Notes: generated by a model not told the origin, from the sequence alone. A stretch of DNA of 64,000 nucleotides from an uncultured Methanomicrobiales archaeon (GCA_903926075.1 CAIYHQ010000111.1:79752-143751), one strand, 5' to 3'; shown: positions 27,812 to 38,117, counted from the stretch's first letter. A program made the numbers and translations.

Positions 27812-28147
27812 ATGACAGATCAGGTCGAGATCGGACTTCAGAAGATAAGAGAAAATCCTGATGGAGTACTTCAAAGCGATCTCTGGAAATTGCTTGGAGT
27901 TGACAGCAGAAAGTGTTCCAGAATTGTAAAAAAACTCCTGGACACCGGTCTTATTGAGCGCAATGAGGTGAAACAGGAAGGTATTAAAACATTCATATTG
28001 CGTGCAAAAAAAAGTCCATTTGAACCTTCATGTATCCTGGCAGGGGAATCTCTCATTCCATGTATTGGTTGTGACGAGGAGTGTATTGTAATAGAATGTC
28101 CATTATTACTTGAGTGGATGTTTGAACTTGCACTTGAAGGAGTATGA
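27812..28147 (+). CDS. Winged-helix regulator with a C-terminal four-cysteine cluster
   Basis: The 111-residue protein has an N-terminal winged helix (about 1-68: LQSDLWKLLGVDSRKCSRIVKKL, then TGLIERN as recognition and wing). The C-terminal region has CILAGESLIPCIGCDEECIVIEC, a cysteine cluster that could hold Fe-S or zinc. Related archaeal regulators combine Lrp-like winged helices with such clusters and may sense redox or metals. It is probably co-transcribed with the LSm gene. Its targets are unknown. Confidence 0.8.
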   Translation: MTDQVEIGLQKIRENPDGVLQSDLWKLLGVDSRKCSRIVKKLLDTGLIERNEVKQEGIKTFILRAKKSPFEPSCILAGESLIPCIGCDEECIVIECPLLLEWMFELALEGV

Positions 28148-28154
28148 AAATAAT

Positions 28155-29066
28155 TTAATTTTTTGAATCAATATATCTGAGTGCTTCGTGAACCTCTGCT
28201 CCCTCAACTGTGATTGCGAATACGGCATTTGCAAATTGAACAGCTTCCTTGAGTGAGCGCTCGTGGATATTTCTTCCGGTCGCATTGCCTCTTGCACCAC
28301 TAATGTGTATCTGCTGATACAGCCGCTCTAAAAATTCACTTTTTCCCATGGAAGAACCACCTGCACAAATGACACCGGTTCTACCTGCTGCGAGCACTGC
28401 TTCCCTGAATGCGTAAAAGTCTTCATTTCCTGAGTTGGACGGAAAATTTACTTTAACAAAATCTGCACCGAGGGTTACTCCAAGTCCTGCTGCACCTGCT
28501 ATCAGGTGAGGGTCTTTTTCATTCTTTACGGACTGCCCGCGGGGATAAATCCAGAGAACTGAAATATATCCATTTTTATGTGCTTCAGAGACTACCGACG
28601 CGGCTTGCGCAAGAATTTCAGGTTCGTGATAACTTCCTGGGTAAACACTATAACCTATTCCAAGAATTTTGAGGCCGGTTTCTTGTTCAAATTCTCTTAC
28701 CTGTGCTACGGTATGCCATAATCTGCTGACCGGATCACGTACTCCGGACGAAACCAGGTTAGTTTTTGCATTGATTTTTACGAGGTAAGGAACCAGGGAA
28801 TAGTTTTTGCCATATCGGGCAATCAGACCTAGTTGTGCGGCAAAAACCCCGATTTTAGCCTGTGATGCGATTCGAAACAGATGTTCGGGATCAGAATCAT
28901 CAGGATGGATATTTTCTCCGAAAAAATCATCATTCAGGTGTTCGGCTTTTTGGTCTCCAGCAAAAAGCATAAGCTTCCCGGTCGAGTGGGTTGCATCAGA
29001 AAAGTTTTTGCTGTACCTTGCCTTCATTGAAGACGGCACAGACAATGGTATCAAATACTCGTCCAT
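28155..29066 (-). CDS. Class I aldolase (DhnA/FbaB type)
   Basis: A 303-residue TIM-barrel aldolase. Blocks include LMLFAGDQKAEHLN near residue 32, the strand SVLWIYPRG, and GADFVKVNFPS, where Lys is the expected Schiff-base residue. The phosphate-binding GVICAGGSSMGKSEFL and GARGNATGRNIHER follow. This fits archaeal class I fructose-bisphosphate aldolases. The related amino-dideoxy-heptulosonate synthases of aromatic synthesis are shorter, making aldolase likelier. It converges on the winged-helix gene, 7 bases apart. Confidence 0.82.
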   Translation of the reverse strand: MDEYLIPLSVPSSMKARYSKNFSDATHSTGKLMLFAGDQKAEHLNDDFFGENIHPDDSDPEHLFRIASQAKIGVFAAQLGLIARYGKNYSLVPYLVKINAKTNLVSSGVRDPVSRLWHTVAQVREFEQETGLKILGIGYSVYPGSYHEPEILAQAASVVSEAHKNGYISVLWIYPRGQSVKNEKDPHLIAGAAGLGVTLGADFVKVNFPSNSGNEDFYAFREAVLAAGRTGVICAGGSSMGKSEFLERLYQQIHISGARGNATGRNIHERSLKEAVQFANAVFAITVEGAEVHEALRYIDSKN

Positions 29067-29084
29067 AATAGAATCCTTTAAAAT

Positions 29085-29387
29085 TTAATTTGTTACCTTC
29101 AAAATGGAACAATAACAGATCTTAACTGGTCCTCCCTTTATGTCTGAATACTCAGCAAGGACATAACGGTTTCGTGACTGAAGGGCCTTAATCACATTGG
29201 CTGGGATTAAACTCTGATCAAATGCTTCCTCAGGTTTTAAAAGAAATGCATCATTCATTGTTGAACTCACGACCGTTATTCTCCCGTTCTTTGCATTTCG
29301 GTATATTTTTCCTTCAAGCACAAATGGTTTTCCATCGCTCGCCTCACTATCTGCATAAAGATGAGTGGTAATACTGATTTTCGCCAT
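29085..29387 (-). CDS. Small hypothetical protein overlapping the NAPRT gene end
   Basis: A 100-residue, probably soluble beta-rich protein with no motif I recognise. There is no signal peptide, helix bundle or Cys cluster. Its ATG lies 41 bases inside the 3' end of the nicotinate phosphoribosyltransferase gene, and its stop is 18 bases before the aldolase start on the same strand. The three genes therefore probably form one unit. No strong ribosome-binding site is seen at ATG 29387. Confidence 0.65.
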   Translation of the reverse strand: MAKISITTHLYADSEASDGKPFVLEGKIYRNAKNGRITVVSSTMNDAFLLKPEEAFDQSLIPANVIKALQSRNRYVLAEYSDIKGGPVKICYCSILKVTN

Positions 29388-30810
29388 AATTTTCCATTAA
29401 AATTTTTTTTGTCAGTTTCTGGAGATTCGGACCCTTTAAAACTGGATAGATCTCAGGATTATGTAATCGCTTCATTTCATTTGGTATCCTTCCACACCAT
29501 TGAATAACATTTTCACGCTTAATTGTGAGAGAAAGAGGGTCAACTTTATTTAGACCATTTTCCATATGAAGCTGCACAAGTGGTTCAACCCGTGCAATAT
29601 CCTTTTCTATCTTGCCCCATTCACCAAAATCCTGAAATTTGTTGTCAATAATCTGTCCTGTCTCATCTATACTTTCTAATTCTATGTAATCGCCAATCAT
29701 TTCCCAGTCATTAGAATAAGCTCTCCATATCTGTTTTTTACCAGGGAGAGTACTCTTTTCACTATCCGCAGTAGTCTTCAGCCGGCCTTCCCATAAACCA
29801 TCTTTGTTGCAAATTGCGGATAACTTGTAAACTCCACCAAGTGCTGAGTCCGGGTATCCGGTAACAAGTCTTGTTCCGACACCAAAGAGATCGACAGGCG
29901 CATTTTCTTCCTTTATTGCCAGGATACGATATTCATCAAGATCACCCGATGCGATAATTTTTACATACGAAAGCCCGGCCTCGTCCAGCATAGTCCTTGC
30001 AGTTTTTGAAATAGAGATTATGTTACCGCTATCAATTCTGATTGCCGACAATTGTTTACCGCAGGCTTCCATCTCTTTTGCTACCTCAATTGCGTGGGGA
30101 AGTCCTTTTTTTATCGGGTCATATGTGTCGATAAGGAGAGTGGATTTATCAGGATAGACCATTGAATACTGTCGGAATGCACGAATCTCGTCCCGAGCTG
30201 CCATCACAAATGAATGTGCATGAGTACCTGAAACCGGAATTCCATATTTAAGCCCGGCATAAAGGTTTGACGTGGAGGCACAACCCCCTAAAAAAGCTGC
30301 TTTTGAAGCTGAAAGAGCCCCATCCTGACCCTGAGCTCTCCTTGCTCCAAACTCAAGTACTGTGTTCCACCCTGCAATATTACAAACCCTGCTCGCTTTT
30401 GTTGCAATAAGTGACTGAAAGTTAATAAGATTAAGAACAACGGTCTCTATAAGCTGAACTGACCATAAGGGCCCTTCAATACGGATAAATGGTTCATTCG
30501 GAAATACGGGTGTCCCTTCAGGGACTGAGTAGACTTTACCCTTGAATTTCCAATTTATGAGTAAATCAAGAAATTCTTCGGTAAACAGATTGAGACTGGA
30601 AAGATATTTTATATGAGCCGCGGTAAAAGAACATTTGCAAAGGAAGGCAACAAGGTCTTCTATACCTGCGGCAATGGTATAACCACCAGAAAACGGATTT
30701 TTCCGAAAGATGAGATCAAATGAAGCTTCTGTATCCTGTCTCCCTTCCTCCATCCAGGCCTGAATCATTGTTAATTCATATAGGTCTGTGAGAAGCAGAG
30801 ATTTTTCCAT
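29347..30810 (-). CDS. pncB: Nicotinate phosphoribosyltransferase (NAD salvage)
   Basis: The 487-residue enzyme shows the NAPRT pattern: LLTDLYELTMIQAW, then FSGGYTIAAGIEDLV, then EFGARRAQGQDGALSASKAAFLGG, then GTHAHSFVMA. The PRPP/phosphate region is KIIASGDLDEY, followed by DLFGVGTRLVTGYPDSALGGVYKL. It converts nicotinate and PRPP to nicotinate mononucleotide. Length matches the family. It lies about 75 bases downstream of tRNA-Gln on the same strand and overlaps a small hypothetical gene. Confidence 0.95.
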   Translation of the reverse strand: MEKSLLLTDLYELTMIQAWMEEGRQDTEASFDLIFRKNPFSGGYTIAAGIEDLVAFLCKCSFTAAHIKYLSSLNLFTEEFLDLLINWKFKGKVYSVPEGTPVFPNEPFIRIEGPLWSVQLIETVVLNLINFQSLIATKASRVCNIAGWNTVLEFGARRAQGQDGALSASKAAFLGGCASTSNLYAGLKYGIPVSGTHAHSFVMAARDEIRAFRQYSMVYPDKSTLLIDTYDPIKKGLPHAIEVAKEMEACGKQLSAIRIDSGNIISISKTARTMLDEAGLSYVKIIASGDLDEYRILAIKEENAPVDLFGVGTRLVTGYPDSALGGVYKLSAICNKDGLWEGRLKTTADSEKSTLPGKKQIWRAYSNDWEMIGDYIELESIDETGQIIDNKFQDFGEWGKIEKDIARVEPLVQLHMENGLNKVDPLSLTIKRENVIQWCGRIPNEMKRLHNPEIYPVLKGPNLQKLTKKILMENYGENQYYHSSLCR

Positions 30811-30885
30811 GGAATAAACCTGAAGTTATCGATTATATCTAGATGTTGCCAGATGAACTGGACATTTCAAATTGAAAATGGATTA

Positions 30886-30958
30886 TACCCCTGGGCAGAT
30901 TCGAACTGCCGTCGCCGGATCCAAAGTCCTGCATGATTGACCTCTACACTACAGGGGT
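30886..30958 (-). tRNA. tRNA-Gln (anticodon TTG) with a mismatched anticodon stem
   Basis: On the minus strand the acceptor ACCCCTG pairs with CAGGGGT, and the T-arm is GGCAG-TTCGAAT-CTGCC. The D-arm contains GTGTAGAGGTCAATCAT, and the anticodon loop CTTTGGA gives TTG. The discriminator is A, and CCA is not encoded. The anticodon stem CAGGA/TCCGG contains one A-G mismatch at its second pair, flanked by good pairs. A TAATAAAAAG stretch about 28 bases upstream could be its promoter. Confidence 0.93.
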
Positions 30959-31039
30959 GAATGTCGCATTACCCATTACACTCTGACTTTTTATTACAGG
31001 GTTGCTTATTAATATCCACCATAGAACCTAAATATTTTA

Positions 31040-32233
31040 TCAACGGGTTTCATCTTCATTATCCAACCTGTGCATATCAGGAGGGACAAGTATCTCAAAA
31101 CAGGCACCATTTCCAGGTATACCATCCTCCTGAATTGATATCCCGGTTATAGAGAGAATTTCTTTGGATAAAAAGAGGCCAAACCCTGTATTTTTTCCAA
31201 ATCCACGTGAAAAAATATCTTTTTTCTCTTCATCTTTTATGCCAATGCCATCATCAGTAATTGCTATTATAAGCCCATCGGGTGAAATGCTTGAATAAAG
31301 TTCAATTTTTGAAATTTTTTCACCATAATTTAAAGAGTTGTCAAATAGGTTATAAAAAACCTTCTCAAGAAGCGGATCAGAATAAACTTCAATATTTTTG
31401 ATTTTATTGATAAGAGTAACATTTTTAAAATCAAGCTGCTCTTCGACACGATTGATAAGCTTGTGGATATTGTGCCATTGTGGTGCTGCTATTCCAAGGT
31501 CCTGATAATCTTTTGTAAAATTTATCTGTGACTGCATACTCATGGCAATCTTCATGATTTTATGAGCGATTTCCTGTATTTTTGAGATATCAGTCGTATT
31601 TTCCAAAAGAACAAGATAACTTTCAAGCGCAATCAGTCGGTTCTTGAGATCGTGTCTTGTTATGTCAGAGAGCAGGCGTAGTTTCCTGTTTGCAAGTTCA
31701 AGTTCTGAATTGTTTTTAATGGCTATTTCGTATGTTGAAAGAAGGATATTAAGAATCTGCAGCCGGCTTGCAGTTATTGTATGAACACTATGGTCAAATA
31801 TTACATCAAGTTCAGTTGGTTTTCCGTCCGGGTCGCTTTCGCTTGCTGATTTGAGAGTACTTTCGATTCTTGAATTGATAAATTTAAGATTATAAGGTTT
31901 TATTATGAAATTATCTGCTCCAGATTCAAGTCCTTTTATCACATCTTCAGAGTCATAAAGATTTGTCACAAGGATAACCGGTATTTTTGCTGTACGTTCA
32001 TCTTTTTTAATCAGTTTACAAAGTTCATATCCATCAATCTCAGGCATGATAACATCAGTCAGGATAAGGGCAGGCAGTTCCTCCTTTAAAATTTCAATTG
32101 CTTCAAATCCATTTGCTGCAACTATCACACTATAACCGTCTTTTTCCAGAATGTATCTAAGATATTCTGCCTGGGTCCGATTATCCTCTACTATAAGGAC
32201 CCGGATTGATCGCATTTCAAAATTTTTTCCCAT
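31040..32233 (-). CDS. Receiver-histidine kinase hybrid closing the chemosensory operon
   Basis: A 397-residue soluble protein. Residues 8-130 form a receiver with D60 in LTDVIMPEIDGYE. A linker of about 55 residues leads to the kinase core: LSDITRHDLKNR near residue 197, FYNLFDNSLNYG, ITDDGIGI and [17 protein letters not shown]. The receiver is intact and could take phosphate from the adjacent CheA, with the kinase then as output, acting as a relay (inference). It is 58 bases behind the cheA-like gene. Length is typical of methanogen receiver-kinases. Confidence 0.9.
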   Translation of the reverse strand: MGKNFEMRSIRVLIVEDNRTQAEYLRYILEKDGYSVIVAANGFEAIEILKEELPALILTDVIMPEIDGYELCKLIKKDERTAKIPVILVTNLYDSEDVIKGLESGADNFIIKPYNLKFINSRIESTLKSASESDPDGKPTELDVIFDHSVHTITASRLQILNILLSTYEIAIKNNSELELANRKLRLLSDITRHDLKNRLIALESYLVLLENTTDISKIQEIAHKIMKIAMSMQSQINFTKDYQDLGIAAPQWHNIHKLINRVEEQLDFKNVTLINKIKNIEVYSDPLLEKVFYNLFDNSLNYGEKISKIELYSSISPDGLIIAITDDGIGIKDEEKKDIFSRGFGKNTGFGLFLSKEILSITGISIQEDGIPGNGACFEILVPPDMHRLDNEDETR

Positions 32234-32291
32234 TAAATTCTTCCTATTCTGTTATTCTGTAAGATTCAGTTAGGAATACAAAATATTTCAC

Positions 32292-34586
32292 TTAGTGAGA
32301 TACTTTTTGAAGATTCATTATTGTGTCCAGTAAATTATTTTTATCGTAACTACTCTTGACTAAATACGCATCAGCTCCGACAGAGATCCCATGCTCTTTA
32401 TCTTCCTTGGAATCAAGTGAAGTGACAAGTATTACAGGTGTATTAAAAAGACGTTCATCGGCACGAATTTTTTCAGTGAGGGTAAAACCGTCCATTCTAG
32501 GCATATCAACATCCGAAACAACAAGATCAAATTCACGATTTCTTAACTTTTCATACCCTTCTATCCCGTCTTCTGCAGTTTCCACATAGTAGCCTGCATT
32601 TTCAAGTGTCCGGTGAAGAAGTGCACGAGAGGTAACAGAGTCTTCAACAACGAGAATCCTTCCATGGTTTTTATGAGTGAATACCTTCCTGATTTCCGAA
32701 TTACGGACTTTCAACGAATCCTGAATTATTTCAAGAGGGTCAAGCACCAGAGCAATCTTCCCATCACCAAGAATAACTGCTCCGGAAATTTTCTTTACAC
32801 GTTTTAGTTGTGTTCCAAGAGACCTGACAACAATCTCCTGAACCCGGAAAACATTGTCAACAATACATGCTACCTGACCTGCCCCATATGAAATGATTAG
32901 TACCGATATCTGTTCTTCCGCATTATAAGTATACTCATAATCTGGCAATTTCAGGATTTCTTCAAGACTTATAATCCTGATTATCTCCCCTTCAATGTTT
33001 ATATAATGCCTTGTCCCTTTTAGAAAAATCGAATCTGGCTTTATTCTTATGACCTGCCTGACATGCTGCAATGGAAATACATAAAGGTAATCTCGTGAAT
33101 TTACAATAACACCTTTGAGTGTTGCAAGGCGTACTGGGACTATAAGGACTATAGATGTGCCGACCCCTTGGTTAGATGAAATCGTTATTTCACCATTTAA
33201 CCGTGTGACTGTCTCCTCAACAATAGCAAGACCTAATCCCCTTCCTGAAAGGTCTGCTATTTCCGAATTCGTTGAGAAACCAGACCTGAAAATAAGCCAG
33301 ATTACTTCCTCATCAGTTATTCTCTCCTCTTCCTTTTCAGTAATGATGCCTCTTTTTAAAGCTGTTTTTCGGATTCTGTTTATCTCTATACCTGAACCAT
33401 CATCTTTCACCTCGATTCTGACCTTACTTCCTGATTGTGGAATGATACTAATCCGAATAAGCCCTTTAGATTTTTTTCCATGAGCCTCACGTATATCAGG
33501 ATATTCAATACCATGATCCATGCAGTTACTGATTAAATGCATGAGAGGAGCTTTAAGATTTTCAAGAATACGTCTGTCAATCTCAATTTCATCACCCTCT
33601 ATTACGATATCAGCCTGTTTCCCCAAACTTCGGGAATATTCCCTGACAAAAGCAGGAGATGAAGAAAAGATACTTGAAATAGGCGATAAAACCGCATCGT
33701 GAATAAGTTCTGATATCCCCGTAGTGCTAAGTTCAAGAGCAGACCTATCAACATCTGTTGCACGAAAATGAGCGTTCAGATCATGTTGAAGGTTAATGAT
33801 AAAATCGCGGTCATATTTCAGATATGCAATCAATCTCTCTATTGGTACAACAAGCTCAGGGGGCAGAAAAGTCTTCTCTTTTCCGAGTAATATTTCTCTG
33901 ATTAGATGCACGTCATTATTTATGAGGCTGTGATTCCAGCGCCAGATTGAAAAACGGCTTATCATCTCCTCAAGTTCATGCATCCTGTGAGTAATGAAAA
34001 GACGCGTGGTAAGAAGATCATCCGCACCCATTATCAGACGATCGAGCTTATTTGCTGAAATTTTTATAGTATTGCTTTTATTACCTTCCCGGTTAGGAAG
34101 ATTAATTCCAGAACCACCGGCAACAGGATTTTCAGTTTGTTTTTTTTGCACTCTAACATTTTTATTAACCTTCGATTGTCTTTTATATTTTTTATCTTTT
34201 AAAAGACTTTCAAGGTCGTCGATGATTTTGTCAAATCCATATTCAGTCTTATTTTCTGAAAAAAGAAGTTCTCTTATCCCCCGGATAGCACTATGGAATA
34301 AGTCGTAAACAAGATCATCAGGGGTAAAATCCCCATTTTTCATTTGTGAAAAAATGTTTTCGAGGTTTTTGCAAATTGATTCAATTTCCCTGAAATTGAC
34401 AGCCCTTGATGCTCCCTTCAGGCTGTGGGTTTTCCGGTAAATTTGCTCGATGATTTTTATATCTCCTGACCCACCACTCCTCTCGAGTTCTATAAGTCCC
34501 TGTGAGATATCTGTAAGTAGATCATCAGCATCCTCGCGGAATGTGGCTAAAAGCCACTCTTGAAACTCTTGATCGTTTCCGTTCAT
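32292..34586 (-). CDS. CheA-type histidine kinase with C-terminal receiver
   Basis: 764 residues. The Hpt domain has H54 in YRKTHSLKGASRAVNF. No P2 (CheY-docking) domain is apparent in the Lys-rich linker. P3 dimerisation helices and the P4 ATPase follow, with LMHLISNCMDHGIEYP, DDGSGI and GRGLGLAIV. The P5 CheW-like domain spans about 495-625. The receiver (640-760) has DLVVSDVDMPRMDG. The design resembles hybrid CheA of alternative chemosensory pathways. The gene is 10 bases downstream of the MCP gene. Confidence 0.95.
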   Translation of the reverse strand: MNGNDQEFQEWLLATFREDADDLLTDISQGLIELERSGGSGDIKIIEQIYRKTHSLKGASRAVNFREIESICKNLENIFSQMKNGDFTPDDLVYDLFHSAIRGIRELLFSENKTEYGFDKIIDDLESLLKDKKYKRQSKVNKNVRVQKKQTENPVAGGSGINLPNREGNKSNTIKISANKLDRLIMGADDLLTTRLFITHRMHELEEMISRFSIWRWNHSLINNDVHLIREILLGKEKTFLPPELVVPIERLIAYLKYDRDFIINLQHDLNAHFRATDVDRSALELSTTGISELIHDAVLSPISSIFSSSPAFVREYSRSLGKQADIVIEGDEIEIDRRILENLKAPLMHLISNCMDHGIEYPDIREAHGKKSKGLIRISIIPQSGSKVRIEVKDDGSGIEINRIRKTALKRGIITEKEEERITDEEVIWLIFRSGFSTNSEIADLSGRGLGLAIVEETVTRLNGEITISSNQGVGTSIVLIVPVRLATLKGVIVNSRDYLYVFPLQHVRQVIRIKPDSIFLKGTRHYINIEGEIIRIISLEEILKLPDYEYTYNAEEQISVLIISYGAGQVACIVDNVFRVQEIVVRSLGTQLKRVKKISGAVILGDGKIALVLDPLEIIQDSLKVRNSEIRKVFTHKNHGRILVVEDSVTSRALLHRTLENAGYYVETAEDGIEGYEKLRNREFDLVVSDVDMPRMDGFTLTEKIRADERLFNTPVILVTSLDSKEDKEHGISVGADAYLVKSSYDKNNLLDTIMNLQKVSH

Positions 34587-34596
34587 GAAATATGGT

Positions 34597-36984
34597 TCAT
34601 ACGTGATACTGGACTGTGATCTTTTTCAGACGGCCACCAAGTTCGTGGAGATCCTCAGCTGTCTTTTCTGCCTTTCTCGTTATTTCAAGGTTTCTTTGAG
34701 CAGCATCACGGATTTTTTCCATTGCAAGAGAGATCTGGTCCATTCCTGCAACCTGCTCCTGGATTGAGGAGGCTATTTCAATTGCTTCACGGGAAGAATC
34801 AGCACTTGAACGTGTGAGAACTTCAATTGCTTCGCGTGCATCTGTTGTGAGTCTGACCGCATCTGCTACTGTTTTAGTCCCCCCTTCAGTAGACACAACT
34901 GTTGAAGATACTCCCCTTTGGATATCTGTAAGAATAGTTCTAATATTTGCCGTGGCCTGCTTTGACTGTTGGGCAAGGTTGTGAATTTCATGGGCAACTA
35001 CGACAAATCCCTTTCCAAACTCTCCAGCTTTTGCAGCTTCAATTGAAGCATTTACAGCAAGCAGATTTGATTGTTCAGATATATCAGTTACTGTTGCAAT
35101 AATCTCACCGATTGCCTGGCTCTGTTCAGAGAGTTTGATGACATTCATACCTATCATATCCATCTGTCTCTGAATGTGGTTCATACCATCAAGGATCTCC
35201 TGAACTGATTTCTGACCTTCCCCTGAGACCTGAATCGCCTTCATAGCTTTTTCTGATACTTCTTTTGTCTTTTTATTAACTATTTCTGTCTTCTTTCGGA
35301 CATCTTCAACCGTGTCAGAAGTTTCATTTACAGTTGTTGCTGTCTGCAAACTTGCGGATGAGAGCTGTGTGGTAACTGTTAATATCTCGCTTGATGCAGC
35401 AGAAAGAACAGATACACCTTCATAAAGCTCCTCAGTTATAAGCTTCATCAGTCTTGATAGTTCAATTCCAATAGTATTAAGGGCGTCACGGTATGCTATG
35501 AATTCTCCGGCGACCGGAATTTTTTCATCAAATCTAGCTGTGAAATCACCTGTTGCATAATAACCTGCCAGGCGCATAGCTTCGTTTACTGGTTCAGTAA
35601 TTGTCTCAAGGGTTTTATTGAAACCCGCAATGATCATCCTGTAGCCACCCTTGAACGCTTTTTCATTCCCCCGGACTGACAGATCCCCTGCACGGGCAGC
35701 ATTGGTGAGTTTTATCGTTTCTTTGTGTAAATGATCGAGGGACTCTATCATCATCTGCAAGGCAGGCCGAATTTCATCCCTTTCATCAGCTGGACTGGAA
35801 AATTCCTGGATGTATTCGCCGTTTGCAATCTTTTTAATGTTGCCTACGAGATTTATCTGTAGATCATCGGCAAATTCATCCATCGTAGCCGCCATGGTAC
35901 CAATCTCATCCTCTCTCTTAATATTAAGACGTGCAGAAAGGTGACCATTTCGAAGTTCTTTTATCATTAGAACTACCTGCTGAAGCGGGTCTGATATTGA
36001 ACGTCCAAAGAGAAATGCAATTATTGCACCCAGTAACATTGAAGTGATTACAAGTGCAAGAATTGTATTTCGTATTGTGTCAATAGGACCAGTAAAGTCG
36101 GATAGTTCTGCACGGGATACTATGTACCAGTCAAGTGGTTCATAGTAAGTATACGCATCAAAAACGTTTGTTCCATTAACATTATGACGAATTGCTCCGT
36201 CCTTGTTCTTATACATCTCCTGGACAAATGACTCGTTATTCCAGTTCTGCCCGGTTTGAGAAGGATGAACAAGAACATACCCGGTCCCGTTCAGAACATA
36301 CATATAACCATTCTTACCTACGACTGTTTCCCTTATGCTCTTCTTTACAACATCAAGCGTCTGGCCTTCTTCAGTACCTACAAACAAGACGCCTATTATA
36401 CTTCCATTACTGGACTTGATAGGTTCATATGCTGTGACATAGTTCTTTCCGAATAAATCTCTCATCCCATAATATGTCACGCCTTGTTTTACTGCCACTT
36501 GGTAGACATTGTCCGTAAGTGGAGTCCCCACTGCTCTCTGTCCATCAGTCCCAATAACATTCGTCGAGATCCTGAGAGCATAACTATTATTATAGACTTG
36601 AAAAACAGTTGCCGCACCCCCAACAAGTGACTGGACTTTATCGACAACCTCAAAGTTATCATTAACTGTATATGCTTTACCAGTACTATCAACAAGTGTG
36701 AGTTGGCCTTTAATTATCTCAGGAGTCCCTTTTGAATAGAAATTCTGCTTTAATACGTTGAGATCGCTGTTCACCTTATTTCTTGTAAGTTTGTAGACAT
36801 CGTTTGTCCAGCCTTTCATATCATGGACCTGAGTTTCAAGCAAAGTCTGTATCTGTTCATTTATCACACTGCTCGAACTTGAATAAGCAATAATCCCGAG
36901 TAATAAAGTAGGGATTATTGCAAGTAACAGACAAATAACAAGAATTTTCGTCCCTACTTTCATATTGGAGAAAAATTGAAGCAT
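34597..36984 (-). CDS. Methyl-accepting chemotaxis protein with Cache sensor
   Basis: About 795 residues. TM1 lies at 10-35. An extracellular Cache-type sensor follows (about 40-305, with [19 protein letters not shown]), then TM2, HAMP, and a long helical region with a second HAMP-like part. The signalling tip is [22 protein letters not shown]. The sensor probably binds a small ligand outside the cell. ATG 36984 is chosen over TTG 36990, since GAGGGT sits at good spacing. It lies between cheW and cheA in the operon. No cheR or cheB is nearby to methylate it. Confidence 0.94.
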   Translation of the reverse strand: MLQFFSNMKVGTKILVICLLLAIIPTLLLGIIAYSSSSSVINEQIQTLLETQVHDMKGWTNDVYKLTRNKVNSDLNVLKQNFYSKGTPEIIKGQLTLVDSTGKAYTVNDNFEVVDKVQSLVGGAATVFQVYNNSYALRISTNVIGTDGQRAVGTPLTDNVYQVAVKQGVTYYGMRDLFGKNYVTAYEPIKSSNGSIIGVLFVGTEEGQTLDVVKKSIRETVVGKNGYMYVLNGTGYVLVHPSQTGQNWNNESFVQEMYKNKDGAIRHNVNGTNVFDAYTYYEPLDWYIVSRAELSDFTGPIDTIRNTILALVITSMLLGAIIAFLFGRSISDPLQQVVLMIKELRNGHLSARLNIKREDEIGTMAATMDEFADDLQINLVGNIKKIANGEYIQEFSSPADERDEIRPALQMMIESLDHLHKETIKLTNAARAGDLSVRGNEKAFKGGYRMIIAGFNKTLETITEPVNEAMRLAGYYATGDFTARFDEKIPVAGEFIAYRDALNTIGIELSRLMKLITEELYEGVSVLSAASSEILTVTTQLSSASLQTATTVNETSDTVEDVRKKTEIVNKKTKEVSEKAMKAIQVSGEGQKSVQEILDGMNHIQRQMDMIGMNVIKLSEQSQAIGEIIATVTDISEQSNLLAVNASIEAAKAGEFGKGFVVVAHEIHNLAQQSKQATANIRTILTDIQRGVSSTVVSTEGGTKTVADAVRLTTDAREAIEVLTRSSADSSREAIEIASSIQEQVAGMDQISLAMEKIRDAAQRNLEITRKAEKTAEDLHELGGRLKKITVQYHV

Positions 36985-37051
36985 TAACAAACCCTCATAT
37001 AATCAATTCTGTTATTCTTTATGAAAAAGATATGGCAAAATATTTTTTCCT

Positions 37052-38077
37052 TTATGGCACTGATTCATCAATAATCATCTTTGGGTTAGACAGAAGTGAT
37101 CCGGCATCAAGGACTATTACATCTCTTTCATAAGTTCCAAGCATGTAATCGTGGTATGTAGAAATAGGTTCTGATGATTTATTTAAAACAGTTTCATATT
37201 GAATGTTTTCTATTCCAACTATATCATCAATAAGAAGACCAAACGTAATGGCCCCGTTGGAGATAACAATCACCTGATTTAAATCAGTCAGTCCCTTTTT
37301 AGGAATTAAAAGGAGATTGTTTAAATCAATTAAAGATATAATCTCACCCCTTACTGCACAGATACCTACAATATAATCAGGGGTTCCAGGAACAGGTGTG
37401 ATCTCCCTCGTTATGATAACTTCACGGATATATTTCATCTCAATTGCATACTCTTTGTATGCAAGTTGAAATTTTAGAACTTCAATAAAGATTGATTCGT
37501 CCTTCTCTTTTCGTGGATGCGCGAGTTCTCTTGCACGTTCTTCCAGAATTGTACGGGTCCTTTGAGGGTCAAGGAGATCTTCCTCGGTGCTTGCATCTTT
37601 AAAAAGATTTAGGGACCCATTCATATTACGATAGAATAATTCCGAAATACTAGTCTGCGGTTCATTATTCCGTGATTCTATTAACAATTCCAGGTCTGTG
37701 ATAATAAATACACCATTTTCAGATAGATCTAAACCATAATTTTCAAATTTAGTAACTGGAAGAGTATCCTCAGTTTTTTGGGGTGCATCCTTTTCTTCAA
37801 AAAAATAGGTCGAATCTACCCAGAGTGCAATCTTTTTTTCCTCTATCTGAGTGATTATCAGGTTATCTGTTATCCTGGGTGAGCGATATGGGAGACCAAA
37901 AAGTGTACGGACAGAATAAACCGGGATATCTTCTCCATAAAGGTTAATGCTTTCAGTTTCCAGGTGATTGATTTTCGAGGGAGGGAGTAACTTTACCATT
38001 CGAATCATAAACAGAGTTTCGTCCAGTGATAATGAGCCCCGGATTTCACCTACAGAAAAATCAAGCATATTTTTCAT
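37052..38077 (-). CDS. Tandem CheW-domain coupling protein
   Basis: The 341-residue soluble protein contains two CheW-like domains. The first (about 1-130) is divergent: LSLDETLFMIRMVKLLPP and LIITQIEEKKIALWVD. The second (about 195-335) is typical: LKFQLAYKEYAIEMKYIREV, PVPGTPDYIVGICAVRGEIISLIDL and FGLLIDDIVGIE. Two domains in one chain could bridge receptor and kinase. It is the first gene of the operon CheW-MCP-CheA-receiver kinase, with a TATA box about 40 bases upstream. Confidence 0.9.
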   Translation of the reverse strand: MKNMLDFSVGEIRGSLSLDETLFMIRMVKLLPPSKINHLETESINLYGEDIPVYSVRTLFGLPYRSPRITDNLIITQIEEKKIALWVDSTYFFEEKDAPQKTEDTLPVTKFENYGLDLSENGVFIITDLELLIESRNNEPQTSISELFYRNMNGSLNLFKDASTEEDLLDPQRTRTILEERARELAHPRKEKDESIFIEVLKFQLAYKEYAIEMKYIREVIITREITPVPGTPDYIVGICAVRGEIISLIDLNNLLLIPKKGLTDLNQVIVISNGAITFGLLIDDIVGIENIQYETVLNKSSEPISTYHDYMLGTYERDVIVLDAGSLLSNPKMIIDESVP

Positions 38078-38117
38078 AATTATCGAGAATTGATTGTTTC
38101 AAATTGGTTACTACTTC

